This document shows, one piece after another, positions 51,901-64,000 of a stretch of 64,000 nt of DNA. The stretch spans positions 12,009,475-12,073,474 of the forward strand of contig SSBO01000001.1 in the NCBI GenBank assembly GCA_005281725.1, in the 5' to 3' direction. A program made the translations under genes and the position numbers. The notes under the pieces were generated by a model. That model was not told the DNA's origin and did no database searches. It saw only the letters and a list, made by a program, of their open reading frames with translations. The first letter of the stretch is position 1, and each line of letters starts with the position of its first letter. This stretch comes from Wuchereria bancrofti. Lineage: Eukaryota > Nematoda > Chromadorea > Rhabditida > Onchocercidae.

Positions 51901-53071
51901 AAATGTTATGTTTCTGTCATATTCATTTTCAAACAATTAACCATTTTTGTGTTCTAAATTTTACTTCATTGTATTACTCATACAATTCTTATCAGATAAC
52001 AAATATATCTCAAATCTGATTGAATAATTTTTGTTTTATCATTTCAAATCTGATATACTGTTCTGAAATAAAATATAAGCTATCAAAATTTCTGAAATAA
52101 GCTATCAAAATAAAATATAAATCCAAAATTTGCATTTTATAAAAATTTATTAGTAGACTAAACTTTCCATTTCTTTATGCTTCTATTTCATTAAATTAGA
52201 CAATGTAAATTTCATTTTTTGAATATTATTCCTATTTTGCAAGTATTTTTGAAGTTTATATTTACGTGTAGCATTATTGTTATATAATGTCCCGAAAATT
52301 TATGATTATAATAAATTGAACATTAAAATAGGCAGTTTATTTTTTAATCAGAAAACGGTAATGAAAGTGGAACGTTTATCGCTGCATAACATACTTTACA
52401 ATCAATTAGTTTAAATGAAGAAATACGTTTGAAAAAATGATAATTTGAAAAGGTATAGGTGTGGAAGAAGACAAAAAAAATAAAAGGAGAAAGGGTGGAG
52501 AAAGTTAAAATTGAATGAATACAAAAGTTAAAAAAAAAAAAGCTGTAAAGACAAAAGAAATAAGCAGATGATAAATGATAAAAACTGATATAAATCATCA
52601 TTTTTTTGTTTTTTAAGCAAATGAAATTCTCGAAAATTTTTATATCAAAATAAAATCAGAAATTGATGATTCATACATTTCTTGCTATCATTTTTTTTTT
52701 TTTTTCATTGTAGAAAAGGAAAAAAATTTTTGTGTGAACTATTATTATTTCAGTGAAATATATTATCCTAATTTTTTTTTTTTTTCTTTATCACTTGTCA
52801 TTTTTGCAAATGATTTCTGATAAATAATTGAATGTAACCTTTTATAAGTAGTGATTTCATTTATTAAATGAAAATTTTAATTTTTTATTTTAAAATTCTT
52901 GAAATCCTTTTAATTTTCTCAATTTGCTATTAGTATGAATTTAATAATTTTTAGGTATCAGAATTATTTTATTGTACAGAGCGTTGTATTCAAGCTGGAA
53001 TCGGTTACTTACCAATGATGTTAATTATGGCTTCTGTGATACTATCATTTTTATTATTATGCTTTTCTTAA
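48970..53071 (+). CDS. unrecognised Cys-rich protein with a C-terminal membrane anchor
   Basis: Proposed exons: 48970-49003 (tentative), 49529-49667, 49795-50008, 51517-51570, 52955-53071; phases close at about 185 aa. Visible features: ECTHHLRCSEADRIRWFEL, a helical stretch to EDGYIIEKTKLRH, RDYLCAEYRTSGYLLYND, HLQVACMWVGGEMNASCG, LRRSIGCSDEEIREIRK, then VSELFYCTERCIQAG directly before the anchor YLPMMLIMASVILSFLLLCFS and a stop. About nine cysteines before the anchor suggest a disulfide-rich ectodomain, which would need a signal peptide. None is encoded by the tentative first exon (MWLTSQVSRLM), so the true 5' end is probably missing. A signal-like MIFMLSLFQ ending in CAG|GTAATA sits at about 48501-48527, but its phase does not fit. 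Some junctions use weak signals (ATTGA|GTTCGT, TTTTGAAG acceptor). It follows syntaxin-16 on the same strand. I do not recognise the family. Confidence 0.5.
50009..51516 (+). other. long AT-rich intron of the Cys-rich gene
   Basis: Poly(T)/poly(A)-rich DNA between proposed exons, including a short GA run at about 51317-51332. No additional exon was seen. Confidence 0.4.
51571..52954 (+). other. last intron of the Cys-rich gene
   Basis: AT-rich intron with long T runs (about 52690-52710 and 52770-52788), ending at TAATTTTTAG just before the terminal exon. Nothing else supported. Confidence 0.4.
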
Positions 53072-54941
53072 TTATAATAGTAATAAAATAGTAATAATTT
53101 ATGAATGATTGTAATTGAATACTTATATAATGATTATCCGTTGGAAATATGAATAGTATAAATTAATTATGCTTTTTTTTTCATTTGTGACTTCATCCTT
53201 CATATCATAATTATCATTTCAAATTAAACACGGAATCGAAATGTAGTGCTGTTTGATTATGTAAATGTTTTGTTAGTTTTTCTTTTTTCTTAAAAAAAAA
53301 AAAAAACATATTTTGAAAATGAAGTAAGTTAGAAGATATTACTTGTTCATATTGAATTCAAATTTATTATGCCACATTTTTTGAATCTATTTTTGATGAA
53401 TATTTAATGAATGAAACAATTGAAATATGCTTTTATATTGTGCAACACTTTTTTACTGTTTTTTATCTAAAATTATGCAAAATTTCCAAAAAAAAAAGTT
53501 AAAAAAAAATACTTTTGAAGCAGTTAAACTTTCATAATAGCACTGAAGCAATTAAACTTTCAATTAATAACAGAGTTGTGATAAGTTGTATTTCAGAAGC
53601 GATTCTATTCAGATGCCAATAATATCGTTAATCCTTTATTTAGAATCTCATATAATATGTCTAATGAAAGAGATTAAATTCTCTTAGTTTAAATTTAAAT
53701 TGAAACTGTTACAAATAAAAACTTTCCATTTTGCAATTGTAAATTCTAACGAGCAATGTTGTCTACTAATGTTTTTTTTTTTTTTTTTTTTTTTGCTATT
53801 GTTGAAGTTTTAAGTAATTTGCTAGAAAAAAAGAATAACTTACAGATTATTATATTAAAGCCTGAAATTTTAAATAGGAATAGCATAAAAATATATTGTT
53901 GCATTTTTCAATAACATTTTGCATATCAAATAAAATATCTGAGCAGAGAATAAATAACTTCTTCGAAGGTTTTGTTTTTATTTTAACATTTCTACAAATA
54001 TAATAGTTTTAAGTTTAAAATTGGCATAAATGAGGCTAATTTTAACAATTATTATTTAATGTTATCATAATTAATTTATCCGAAGAAAAATGAAAAATTT
54101 TTTCTATTTCAACAAAAGTTAACTGTTAAGCTTTTTAATGGTAAATGATAAGTTTAAGACTAAGTTATTTTTGTAACATTCATTTTTTTAGCAATTCATT
54201 TTGCTCTTTTGACATTGTTACTTTCTGTTGAAACAATATTAATTACAAATTTTTAAGTGAAATAAAATTTTTAAATAACTAAAAACACTTTTCTCAATTG
54301 ATAGGAATAATAATTGAATTGAGAAATTAGTAGAATTAAAGAGTACCGAATGTATGAGTTTTAAATTTCCATTTTTAGCATAACTTTTTATGCAAATTTT
54401 CATCACATATGAATGTTTTGTAGTGATTAATTTGTATATTTTATTTCGGAAAAAAAATCGACGATTTTTTTTTTTTTTTAAAAACAACATTACAACTATA
54501 TTGATGGGCAAATTTTACATAAAAATAAAGTATCATTTTGCGGAACCTACACAATAAACCTACAGAACAATAATGAAATATTTCCTGAATTTAAACCATA
54601 ACCTCAAATATTTCCAATTAATTCAAGCAATTTCTTTTTATTAAAAAACAAAATTCTATTTAAAAATAATGCTTGAAAGGTTACTGCCTTAAATTGGAAA
54701 TTAAATATGTAAAATTTCACACTAAATATGCTAAAAAGTGAAATTTTAAATTTCTTCTGTTATATGCAAATGTATGTGTGTATGTGTGTGTGTGTCTGTC
54801 TGTCTGTCTGTCAAGTTTTGTGCCATATTAATTTGTTAAATGAATTTTTATGGTGCAATGGTAACCCAGGTAATAGCAGTGATAATTTCAATAAGGCAGT
54901 ATAATAAGATATGAGGAAATGATTAAATTTGCTTGCATTTC
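53072..54941. other. intergenic region between convergent genes
   Basis: AT-rich DNA between the 3' ends of the Cys-rich gene (plus) and the collagen gene (minus). It holds homopolymer T runs (about 53773-53794) and a TG/TCTG microsatellite at 54771-54812. No exon was supported. Confidence 0.5.
54771..54812. repeat. TG and TCTG microsatellite
   Basis: TGTATGTG-type dinucleotide repeats passing into five TCTG units, in the 3' flank of the collagen gene. Confidence 0.85.
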
Positions 54942-57446
54942 TTAACGTCTGGTACCATCTTCGAAGAATACACCACCATCGATAGCACAATATTTCGGGC
55001 ATATACCTCGTTCACCAGCTTTGCCAGGTGGTCCTTGTGGACCAGGTGCACCAGGTAAACCATCCGCTCCAGGTTGTCCATCTGCACCGGGTGCACCTGG
55101 TGGTCCTGGTCGTCCGGCTGCACCATCATGTCCTGGTTGTCCCGCTCGTCCTGTTGGTCCTTGTGGTCCTTGTTCTCCTTAAAAAAAAAGAAGGTACCGA
55201 CAATTACCATTTTCTTATCTATATTATATTAATTTAGATTTGCATGATTCAGGCAATTTCTATCATTTCAGCAGCAGTTACAGTGAATTGTGATTTATGA
55301 AATAAATTTATGTGGCTAACCTGGTTCGCCCGGTGCACCGCGTTGAAGTGGTTCATCTGGAGCATTTTGTCCAGGTGGACCGTTTGGTCCAGCAGGTCCT
55401 GGCGTACCTGGTGGTCCTTGTGGCCCTTGTGGTCCAGTTTCACCTGGTTGTCCATCTTGTCCCGGTGCACCTGGTGGGCCATCTGGTCCTGGATCTCCAC
55501 GTGGTCCTGGCATTCCTTGTGGTCCTGGCGGTCCAGGTGGGCATGGTTTACATGGTGGTGGAGTAACCGGCTCACACGGTTGTGGTGGCGGTCTGCCAGG
55601 ATTACCTGGAAGACCTGGAGCACCAGGCTTACCTGGTTTACCGGGTCTACCTGGTGGTCCTTTAGGGCCAGCTGGGCCAGTGATACAACAACCTTCGCAT
55701 TGGTTCACCTGACGAGCTGTCCGGTTGTGTCCAACAATTGGATACTGACCGAGTCGCTCCACATCTGTCCAAGTTTCTTTTGCAGATTGCTGAAAATGTC
55801 ATTATTTTTGTAGCTCCAACAAAACTTCTAACAAACACATAAACTTTCTTTTTCAAAATTCTCTCAGTTATTTCATCAATTTCGAAAAAAACGAAAATTC
55901 TTTCAGCTAATTATTTTTAAAATTCTGAAATTTCGTTTCTCAGTTATAAAATGGTTATTTACTATAAACAATTACCATAAATTACTATAAATTAATACTA
56001 TAAACAATTACCATAAAAAGATTCGATGAAAGAGTGATAGAATGCACTCGAAACAATTATTTTCATAATTTTCATCTGATGAAATTTTTGAAAAACGAAA
56101 AGGTTTAAAAGTATTGCATTAACACTATAAATTATCACATTTCTTTTTCTATGATATCATCTAGGTAATCTTAAAACTAAGTTTAAAGCTTAAAAGGTAT
56201 ATCATATCGAAAAATGATTCCGAAATCTGAAAATGCTAATTATAGCAATAAAATTGATTTAGTTGTTAATATATAATTATCAAGTATTCCTCTCTAAGCA
56301 TTAGTAAAATTTAGCAAAAAAATTCAAATTTTGGGTAATTCAAAAATTGGAATTCAAAAATCACCATTTTCTCTTGTTTTATCTAAAATTATTGCATTTT
56401 TAGATTCAGCAAATTTATTGAATGAAAAAATGTCAAAGTTTAAAATGCTCTGAAATTTTGTTTTATTAAAAATATGAAAATGGAAAATTTCTCTTTATCA
56501 CTAATAATAATAATAATAATAATAGTAAGATTATTAGATAGCATTTGAAATTATTAGAAGAGGAAAAAAAAAACAAATAAACTTATGCAAATCAACTGAG
56601 CTTACTGTTGCAGTAAAGCGCTAATTGTTTCCTTTTTTCTTTTTATAGATCACATTTGTAATTTCAAAAAATGAAAAAAATTTCAGAAAAAAAAAGAAAT
56701 TCTTTTTGAAATAAATTTCATTCATACAATGAAAACTAGAAAACTGAAAGAAATTTGCTTTAAAAAAAAAGAAAAGATGATTCAATTTATAGAAATCATC
56801 AAAAAGTACATTTTGCTGTTTGTAACAGTGTGACGATCGTTTCTTAATTGATTTACGTAGTTGGATATTATCGTAATTTTGCACAATGTCTTTACAAATT
56901 ATTTATTATTCTATATAAAAATTTTTCACTTCAAACTTATATTAAAGAAAAAAACAGATTAATGAAAGAAATAAAATTTTAAAAAAATTCTTATTTTTCA
57001 AAACATTTTATTAGTAATGAAATCATTTGAATTTTGTTTTTGTTTTTTTTCTTATTGAAATTAAAAGAAAGAATGATTGTACTATGATAGTTGACAAGTT
57101 TGTCAAAGTTATGGTAATGTTGAATTATTGACGAAAATTTTTTTGGAGATACTAAAGAGTTTACGATCGTAAAAAAAAAAGAAAGGAAAAAAAAAGTCTA
57201 TGAAAAAGATATGAGATAGCAATGAATGATAACAAATGATTAATTATTTAAAAGATAAATGGGATAAGGGAGAGGATGACAAACCTTGCAGAATGCAATT
57301 TCGGTATGCATTTGTCGCCTTACATGATGTATGTAATTGTAAATCATAGGAAGTGTGATGCATACTGAGAGGACAGCAACAATGCTAAATGTCACCGCGG
57401 AATAAGCGACAAATTTGTACGCCTTAATTCGATTTTGCACTTCCAT
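54942..57446 (-). CDS. cuticle collagen
   Basis: Exons: 57446-57285, 55789-55321, 55177-54942; phases agree, 288 aa, the usual size of a nematode cuticle collagen. Layout: cytoplasmic NRIKAYKF, membrane segment (about residues 12-38, [18 protein letters not shown]), a linker with an RTAR site (77-80) that fits the RxxR subtilisin-like processing site, Cys cluster CEGCC (85-89), two Gly-X-Y tracts interrupted by [12 protein letters not shown], a long Gly-X-Y run over the exon 2/3 border, and the C-terminal non-collagenous box [11 protein letters not shown]...EDGTRR, a hallmark of one large cuticle-collagen subgroup. Such chains trimerise, are secreted by the hypodermis and are cross-linked through Cys and tyrosine. 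ATG 57446 lies 5 bases after a CCTTCAG acceptor, suggesting spliced-leader addition. Intron 1 is unusually long (about 1.5 kb). I cannot assign a named C. elegans orthologue. Confidence 0.97.
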
Positions 57447-57450
57447 TCCT

Positions 57451-57460
57451 TCTGAAGGCT
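57451..57460 (-). promoter_or_regulatory. probable trans-splice (spliced-leader) acceptor of the collagen mRNA
   Basis: On the minus strand GCCTTCAG ends at 57452 and the collagen ATG begins 5 bases later (57446). There is no upstream coding exon, and acceptors this close to the ATG are characteristic of spliced-leader addition in nematodes. Inferred from position. Confidence 0.5.
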
Positions 57461-57880
57461 TTTTGATTTTTTGACAGAAGTGGACGAGCCTTCCACACAA
57501 AAACACCTTTCTTTCCGAAGGGTATATGTGACAATGAAGTGATATCGTTCAAATGTTGCTGCATTATTTAAGTACCCGATCAACCTGCTCTACAACCTAC
57601 CACACCTCCTCAACCATTCGTTCTCTTTTCCTATCTGTCTAGTTATTGGTACCTGTCACCTAAAGTACACTCCCACCCGTCTACCTTTAATCTGTTACCC
57701 TGAATATTGCTTCAAAGATGGGGTAAAGTTCTCCCGTAAATTTTCCTTGCTCTCACTTTTTCCTGATCATTTCCAGTTTCACCACATTCCAATTCGTCAT
57801 GAAAAAGTTAAATCAGCCAAGCACTATACAGGAAAACAAATCTATCTATCTTCCTGAAATACCTTCTTTTCCCCATACTT

Positions 57881-57920
57881 CTCTCTCTCCCTCTCCCTCC
57901 CTCTCTCTCTCTCTCTCTCC
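57881..57920. repeat. CT-rich microsatellite
   Basis: CT/CCCT run of 40 bases about 0.45 kb upstream of the collagen ATG, near other pyrimidine-rich sequence. Confidence 0.85.
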
Positions 57921-57991
57921 AATGTTTCTCATCTACCATTCTTTTATTTTTCCTCTCTTCCTGATGCTGAAATACCTTATGGAGCTTTAAA

Positions 57992-58031
57992 TTTTTCTTT
58001 TCATATGAAATGTCTCATATGAAAAGAAAAA
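57992..58031. repeat. perfect 17-bp inverted repeat with 6-base loop
   Basis: TTTTTCTTTTCATATGA (57992-58008), loop AATGTC, and its exact complement 58015-58031. It lies about 0.55 kb upstream of the collagen start. It could form a hairpin or be an inverted regulatory site; each arm contains a CATATG E-box-like hexamer. Confidence 0.85.
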
Positions 58032-61000
58032 ATGAAATGAAAAAGAGAAAATTTAGCTCCTGAAAAGGCGTTCTTCCTTTCAAATCAATCCAACAAAATT
58101 TTAACTAATTTCTGAGCTATTAATTGTCTTCAAGTTATCACTCAAAGTCTATTCTCATCAAAAATTTTAAATTTTAACGATAATTTTGGAGTTTTCCATA
58201 ATTTTTTAAGACTGTTAATCAAATAGTTATTAATTTCGTCGTGCAAACCTTATAAAACTTTGAATTAAATATTTATTCATCAATTGTGATTTTAATTTCA
58301 TAATTAATAACCAATAATTTTGTTTGTATTTATTTTCCATGAATGTAAGTCTAAAATTCCTTCATTATTTCTAAAAGCAGCAAATAAATTTTTTTTTTTT
58401 TGCAAAACTTTGCAAAGCTTTCATTTTATATCCAAAATTTGTAATTAATATTTGAGAACTGTAAATGAATATAGCAATTTTAGTTACCACTACCTTTTCG
58501 CATTTTAATTTCCATGAAAAATTTTAATCTTTATATCAAATTCAAAGTTATTTCTTTCAAATTCTTTCAAAAATTAATCAAATCCACCGAATATTATTAA
58601 ATATAGTAGCAAAAATACAGGTAAGATAATAAGAAAGCAATTTTTAATCCGATTTACATCTTGAAAATTTTCACGTACATTAGTAAAGGTAACGTTACGT
58701 GACGTAGAAGTGATGCAGTAAAAGATAAGTCAACATTTCCTCTTTCTCCTACTTAATTTACAATGATTTTTTTCTCTTCCAAATGATTTACAATAGCAAA
58801 ATGAATATTTCTTTTGTTTTATTTCCATTTCTAACTAACGAAATTTATTATTTTAAAGTGTATTTTATTATTATTATTATTATTCATTATTATTATCACT
58901 ATTAATATTAATTATGATTATTATTATTACTGTTATTCTATACAGAAATTTGAGCAATTTGACATTTGAACTTTCTTCTGTAATGACCAAAATCTGATTA
59001 TGATTGCATTAGCTTACACTGTTTCAGTAAAAAAAAGAAAAAAAAAACAAACAATAAAAAAATTAATTGTGAGATTTTTTGAAATAATAAAAAACTATTT
59101 GAAGTAACTTTGAAGTAATATTGCAACAAAAACAATGCAAAAATTTTCGTAATCGAAAAATAAATCAATCATTATAATTGACAGTTGCAAGCTATCAAAT
59201 ATTTTTTTTTTCCTAATCTCTGTTTCACTGGCAATAGCTAAATTGTTGCGAAATTTTCATTAAATAGGAAATCAAATTTAATTCCTCATATTTCTATCAA
59301 ATATCATCACTAAAAATATTGTACTAACGAATATTTTCAGGAAAACAAAATTGAATATAATGCAAAACAAATGCTAGCGACAATTTAATTTTGCATATCA
59401 GAAAAGATTGTCGTTAAAATTTTCTGTAATCTATCGAAACACAAATAAAACAAACATTTCAATCAGTTGCAACAAAAAAAAAAAAAACGATGATAAAAAC
59501 AGTAGGAATAATTTTCATTTATCTTTTTATGCTAGAATAATTATTATCATTAACAATATCACTATCACTATTAGTACAATTTTATTCTTAAAATTATAAT
59601 AAAACATTTTTGTCAACTAATTTAAAAGACACAAAAAAAAGTGTAGCACAGCCAATAAAAATAGGATGAAAATTGAGGAAAAAAAAATTATTATTATATA
59701 CGATTAATAAATCAATGATTTTCATCATTTTTTTAAAGTTATTTTAGCGTTGCGCTATTACGTGAAAAAAACTACGTGAAGGAAGCGTGTGTGTGCTAAT
59801 TGTCTACTATTATATATATTTACAATCTAAAATTATTAAAATGGAAGTGTTTTATTTTTATCTTCTTGTTTTATCATTTATCATTTTCTAATATATTTAA
59901 AAATTTTTCATATATTCTTTTTTTCCTTTTTTATTCGTTTCAAGCTTGTAATCACAACAACTAAAATTTCAACCTCTTTTTTTTTTTTCTTTTTCATACA
60001 AAAAGATAGTTTCAGGAATTTTTCGTACTCATTATTTACACTTCATTTTGTCTGTTAAACATTTATCAGTACGTAATTTCAAATCTTGTTTTGCATTCTT
60101 TTCTTTTTTTTTTTGCTGCTATTTTAACATTTCATTAGACAAGTTTATTAAAAGAAATTGAAAAGTTTCGAATATGAATCAGAAAAATATATGCAAATGT
60201 TATTACAATATTTGAAGAGTAAAAGATGAAAAAACATATACAATTGAAACCACAACTATCATTTAAATTATAAATTAATATCATCGATATATTTTCATTA
60301 TAAGTAAATTTAATTTTCTCTATTTACTTCATTTCTACAATGATGCATACAAAGATTTAAAAAAAAAAGATACATTTTTAAATTCCTTTAATTGAAATGA
60401 TAATATATGTATGTGTGTGTGGTATGTGTCAAAAATTGTCACAGATTGTCTAATTTCTTTCCTATAAAAAAGTAATTCATTTTTAACGTTGTAAATATAA
60501 TTTAACTTTGAAATTTAATAAAATTTTATAAAACGACTCATCCTACAAAAAAAATGGTAAAACTTGAAATAAGCAAAATTTATAAATTTGCAAAAATTAT
60601 TTTTCCGTACAGCAAAAAAGAAAAAAAAGAAATCAATTAATCATTAACTATGAATTTTGTTTGCTTAGCGATCATTTTATTATTCATTTTCCATGTCATT
60701 TTTCGATCTGAATTCACTTTCCACTTATTCGTTTTAATTAATTAATTAATGAGCGAAAACTATTCTTTTGGAATATTTGAAGATTCGTTCTTGTCATTGT
60801 ATTTGTCCTTAATTAGAATACTTAAGTTGAGTTGACAGAAGTTGAATGAAATGAAAAGATGTGACAGAGTGACAGTTTAAGTTACAAATTACTCACAAAT
60901 TTTTTGATCCAATTAAAAAAGTATGCAATGTCATTTAATTCATTAAAAGTTCAAAAATGACTTTTAAATCTATACAAACTGATCTATTTCTGTTATAATA

Positions 61001-64000
61001 TTTATTTTTTCCAAACAAATTTTAGCCTAACGACTAAATTTCCATACAACAATAAATTTATGCTATGTGAAATGAAATTTTAAATGAGTTTCTGTCGAAT
61101 AATAAAGGGTTTAGTGATAAAATTTCATAGCAATCGGACGATGTAATGATTAATTCTACAAATAAATTTAATTTTTTTTTCTTTTTATAAAATTCATTCT
61201 TGTTATTCTAATATGAAATTATAGATTAATTGGACATAAAAAAGAAAAATTATCTGTTATATTGAATACATCAAAAATTTAATTTTTGTCTTTGTACATA
61301 AACTAATTCATTTTTTAAACAAAAAAGAGTTTCATTATATGGAATCTATTTTTTTTTAAGATATTAATTGAAATTTTTATTATGTTGGATCTACTTTTTT
61401 TAAAATAATAACTGAAGTAATTTCTTTAAGAAAGAGATAAGAAAAAATGACACAAAAAAAATTTCAAACAAATTAAGTAAATTTAAAAGTCAAACTTCAG
61501 CACATCTTTTTTTTCGATAAACTTCTAACAAAAAAAGTTAAGTAATTTCATAGATTGCTGCAAATTTTACATCAAATTGACATTTGCAGTGAGTTATAAT
61601 TATTATTTGCTTAACTGGTAAACTTTTGAAGTTTCACGTTTTAAATTAAATTTATACGATGAGAAAATTCTATTGGAGTACTAATTTTTCATAATTTAAT
61701 TTTAAAATAATGATTATAATTGCTCATTATATATAACTTTAAAAAAGTTCAAAACATACAAAATTACTCAATTTGTTAAGAAATATCAAATAAATTTAAA
61801 TTTCACCTGTAATGAGTTATTTTATTTGCAAATTTTAATCAAATTTAGTTATTATTACAGTGAGTCTATCAAAATTAACAAATTCCTCTTCCTTTTTTTT
61901 GAATTTTAATGGCATTTGAAAATTTTTTAAAATATAGGAATGAAAATGTCAACAAGCTAAGGAGATTTTGTAGCATTTATTGTAAAAGCATTGGTTTGAA
62001 ATGTACAAAAATTGTTAGCTTATCAAAAGTTATGCTTCATATATTTTTAACACTGAAAAAATTTATGATAACTGATAATAGCTTGAGGCGCTAAAATCAA
62101 TTTAAAAATTTTGTTCGTTTTGATGACGCATTTTTTCTTTTTTTTGTTTGATATTTCAACAAGCTTTTCCCAATGATATTTCTAAGTAAATGTTCATTTG
62201 ATGCTTCTTTTTTTTAAAAAAAAATCCTTACCAATTTGAAAAAAAAAATCCTTACCAATTTGAATGCAATAAAATTCAAACGGATAATTGAAAGAAGAAA
62301 TGAATGTAATTAAGTTTTCATTTTTCTTTTTTCTTTTTTATTTTTTTTTTTTTTTGCATAATTTCTTGTCTTGTTTATTTACTATTTATTTGATCGAGTT
62401 TTATGGCTCATTGAAATATTTACTGCGCACTTGTCAAAAATTGTAATTTAATTCATTAATTGAAAAAATTCTTGCATAAAAACTTGCTCTTTTCAAGCAA
62501 AAAAAAAAGGAAAAAAAAAACAGAAATTCATTTATGTGAAAAATATAATTAATCGATTGCTTACAAAAACTGCGTTTTCTTCTGCATTCAGTAGTAACAT
62601 TCAATGCTTTCAGTTTTCCGAGCTAAATTTTTCGGAAGTGAAAAATACGTGTTTACACTTCTGATAAACAGCATCGAAAGTATGGATAATAATATTATAA
62701 TTAATTAATAATAATAGTAATAACAATAATAATAATAATAGCATTCATTTGAGGTATAATTAGGAAAAGCTGTGATAATACCTTTTGATTGTAATCAAGC
62801 TATCAAATCTTTAATTTGATATCCGAATTTATCTTAATTTGTAAAAATTTATTTGTTAAAAAAAATTGTAGCCCAGTATTTTTTCTTGTTTTTTTTTTTT
62901 TGTTTTTTGTTAAAAATGAGTTTAGTTGATGTGTTTATTATTAGCTGTATATTGGTGACATATTTTGCACTCACAAAAATTTATAGTTTCTTTCAAACAG
63001 TCCAAAAATTTAATTTTCACTATCACTGTGAGCCATACTGAAGGGTTGAGTACTACTAGATAGGTAAATTGTTACACCAAAAATGATTGAAAGGGTGTTT
63101 TTTTTTTTTCAAACAAAATCCAAGAATTGAAATGAATCACTTCGTTTCAAGAGAAGCGTTAATAAAATGTTGCTGCAAAACTTTACAGATTTATATTATC
63201 AATTACAAGTGCATGTCAAATGTTTAGCTCTAATATCAGCGCATTCTGATAACGAATGACAAATGATTAAAGATAACAAAGTTTCAATCAATAGAGAAGA
63301 AGAAAAATTGCACAAAATGATTGATGGAAAAAAAAGGAAAGAATTGGAAAAAAATTTTTCTTTAAATTAAGTTGAATATAATTACACAAAAGAAAGAAAA
63401 AGTTTAATATCGAAAGCTAATTAACATAGAGCTAAAATTGCAAATGTCAATCAATTGAAAAAGTAATTTATCACAATAACTAATCCTAAAATAACCGAAA
63501 AAAAAAAACAATTTTTAAATGATTTAAGTTAGATTTTATAAACGAATAGCATTCTTTCACCATTCATATTCAGTTCTACTCCGACTCATTAATTTAAAAA
63601 ACTTAAATTTTCAAATTGGAATTAATCTTACAACTGTTCTCCACCAAACAAAAAAAAAAAAAAGTTTCAAATAAAAAAAGTTAAAAAGAAGATAACAAAA
63701 GAGATCGTAATAAATAGCTAAAAAATGACAATATCGATCGATCATTGTATTATTAATTAGTTAGTTGTAGGTTGACAGTCTAATATTCGTCCTTTATTTA
63801 TTTTTTGTAATATCAATTTCAATTAATGTCAATAGAGCGAAAAAAATACAAGAAATTGCACCAATGTGTATTGTTTTATTTTTGATTTTTGTACTCTTAA
63901 AAGCTACAGAAAAAACAACAATCAAAAAAAAAACATTTAAAAATATTTTACAAATTTTCAAAATTTGAATTTTATTTTTCAAACAAATAATAAATAAAGA

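Larger units (their letters stand above)
57447..64000. other. AT-rich region upstream of the collagen, no gene seen
   Basis: The first few hundred bases (about 57580-57800) are somewhat GC-richer and should contain the collagen promoter. The remainder is poly(A)/poly(T)-rich with ATT/TAA microsatellites (about 58866-58930 and 62698-62741) and a 25-base tandem duplication containing ATCCTTACCAATTTGA at 62224-62264. Open frames up to 63 codons have AT-driven composition and no splice signals or motifs. Confidence 0.55.

Noticed and set aside
55028..55813. Several plus- and minus-strand frames over the collagen exons
   Set aside because: They are shadows of the Gly-X-Y repeat read in other frames (Val/Leu/His- or Trp-rich strings).
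61909..62094. 61-codon plus-strand frame in the right-hand AT-rich region
   Set aside because: No splice boundaries, biased composition and no motif; likely chance.
1..64000. tRNA, rRNA, CRISPR arrays, transposase or reverse-transcriptase fragments, bacterial endosymbiont insertions
   Set aside because: Scanned by eye on both strands; no supporting motifs were found. Small or degenerate copies could have been missed without a search tool.

Overview
The window is nuclear DNA of a nematode, most likely a spirurid or filarial-type parasite. The evidence is a cuticle collagen of the standard nematode layout, very AT-rich intergenic DNA (roughly 70-75% A+T by eye), many short introns with TTTCAG/TTTTAG acceptors and GTAAGT/GTTAGT/GTTTGT donors, and a probable spliced-leader acceptor just upstream of the collagen ATG. 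The species cannot be named from sequence alone. I saw no rRNA, tRNA, CRISPR, bacterial or viral genes.

Layout, left to right. 213-1056 (+): last two exons of an unrecognised lysine-rich protein. 1057-8191: AT-rich intergenic DNA. 8192-9577 (-): small Cys-rich secreted protein resembling the Ly6/uPAR fold. 10797-14439 (+): tubulin polyglutamylase TTLL4, 12 exons, 561 aa from ATG 10880, with an orphan terminal exon 1.5 kb downstream (15955-16059). 18007-19930 (-): IPI1/TEX10-like ribosome-biogenesis protein, 362 aa. 20168-20395 (+): a doubtful small gene divergent from it. 20816-22986 (-): HMG20A/B-type HMG-box protein, 8 exons. 25047-33876 (-): Diaphanous-type formin (CYK-1 orthologue), 26 exons that stay in one frame and give 1155 aa with GBD/FH3, FH1, FH2 and DAD. 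38476-40380 (-): a 635-codon acidic exon ending in a phase-0 donor, possibly a long alternative 5' exon of the formin. 44920-47987 (+): syntaxin-16, 6 exons, 320 aa. 48970-53071 (+): unrecognised Cys-rich protein with a C-terminal membrane anchor. 54942-57446 (-): cuticle collagen, 3 exons, 288 aa. 57447-64000: no gene seen.

The genes are a mixture rather than one pathway: cytoskeleton (formin, tubulin polyglutamylase), endosome-to-Golgi fusion (syntaxin-16), ribosome assembly (IPI1/TEX10), chromatin (HMG20) and cuticle (collagen). Exon models were built by hand from reading frame, splice signals and intron phase. For TTLL4, the formin, syntaxin-16, IPI1/TEX10 and the collagen the coding length closes in frame. 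HMG20 has one unresolved junction.

Points most worth a second look: the 635-codon acidic exon that can splice in phase to the formin; a second in-frame cryptic exon inside the formin gene; the orphan TTLL4-side terminal exon; a 159-bp exact duplication around a single N (42072-42390), which looks like an assembly join; two strong perfect hairpins (45961-45996 and 57992-58031); and the unidentified Cys-rich anchored protein.
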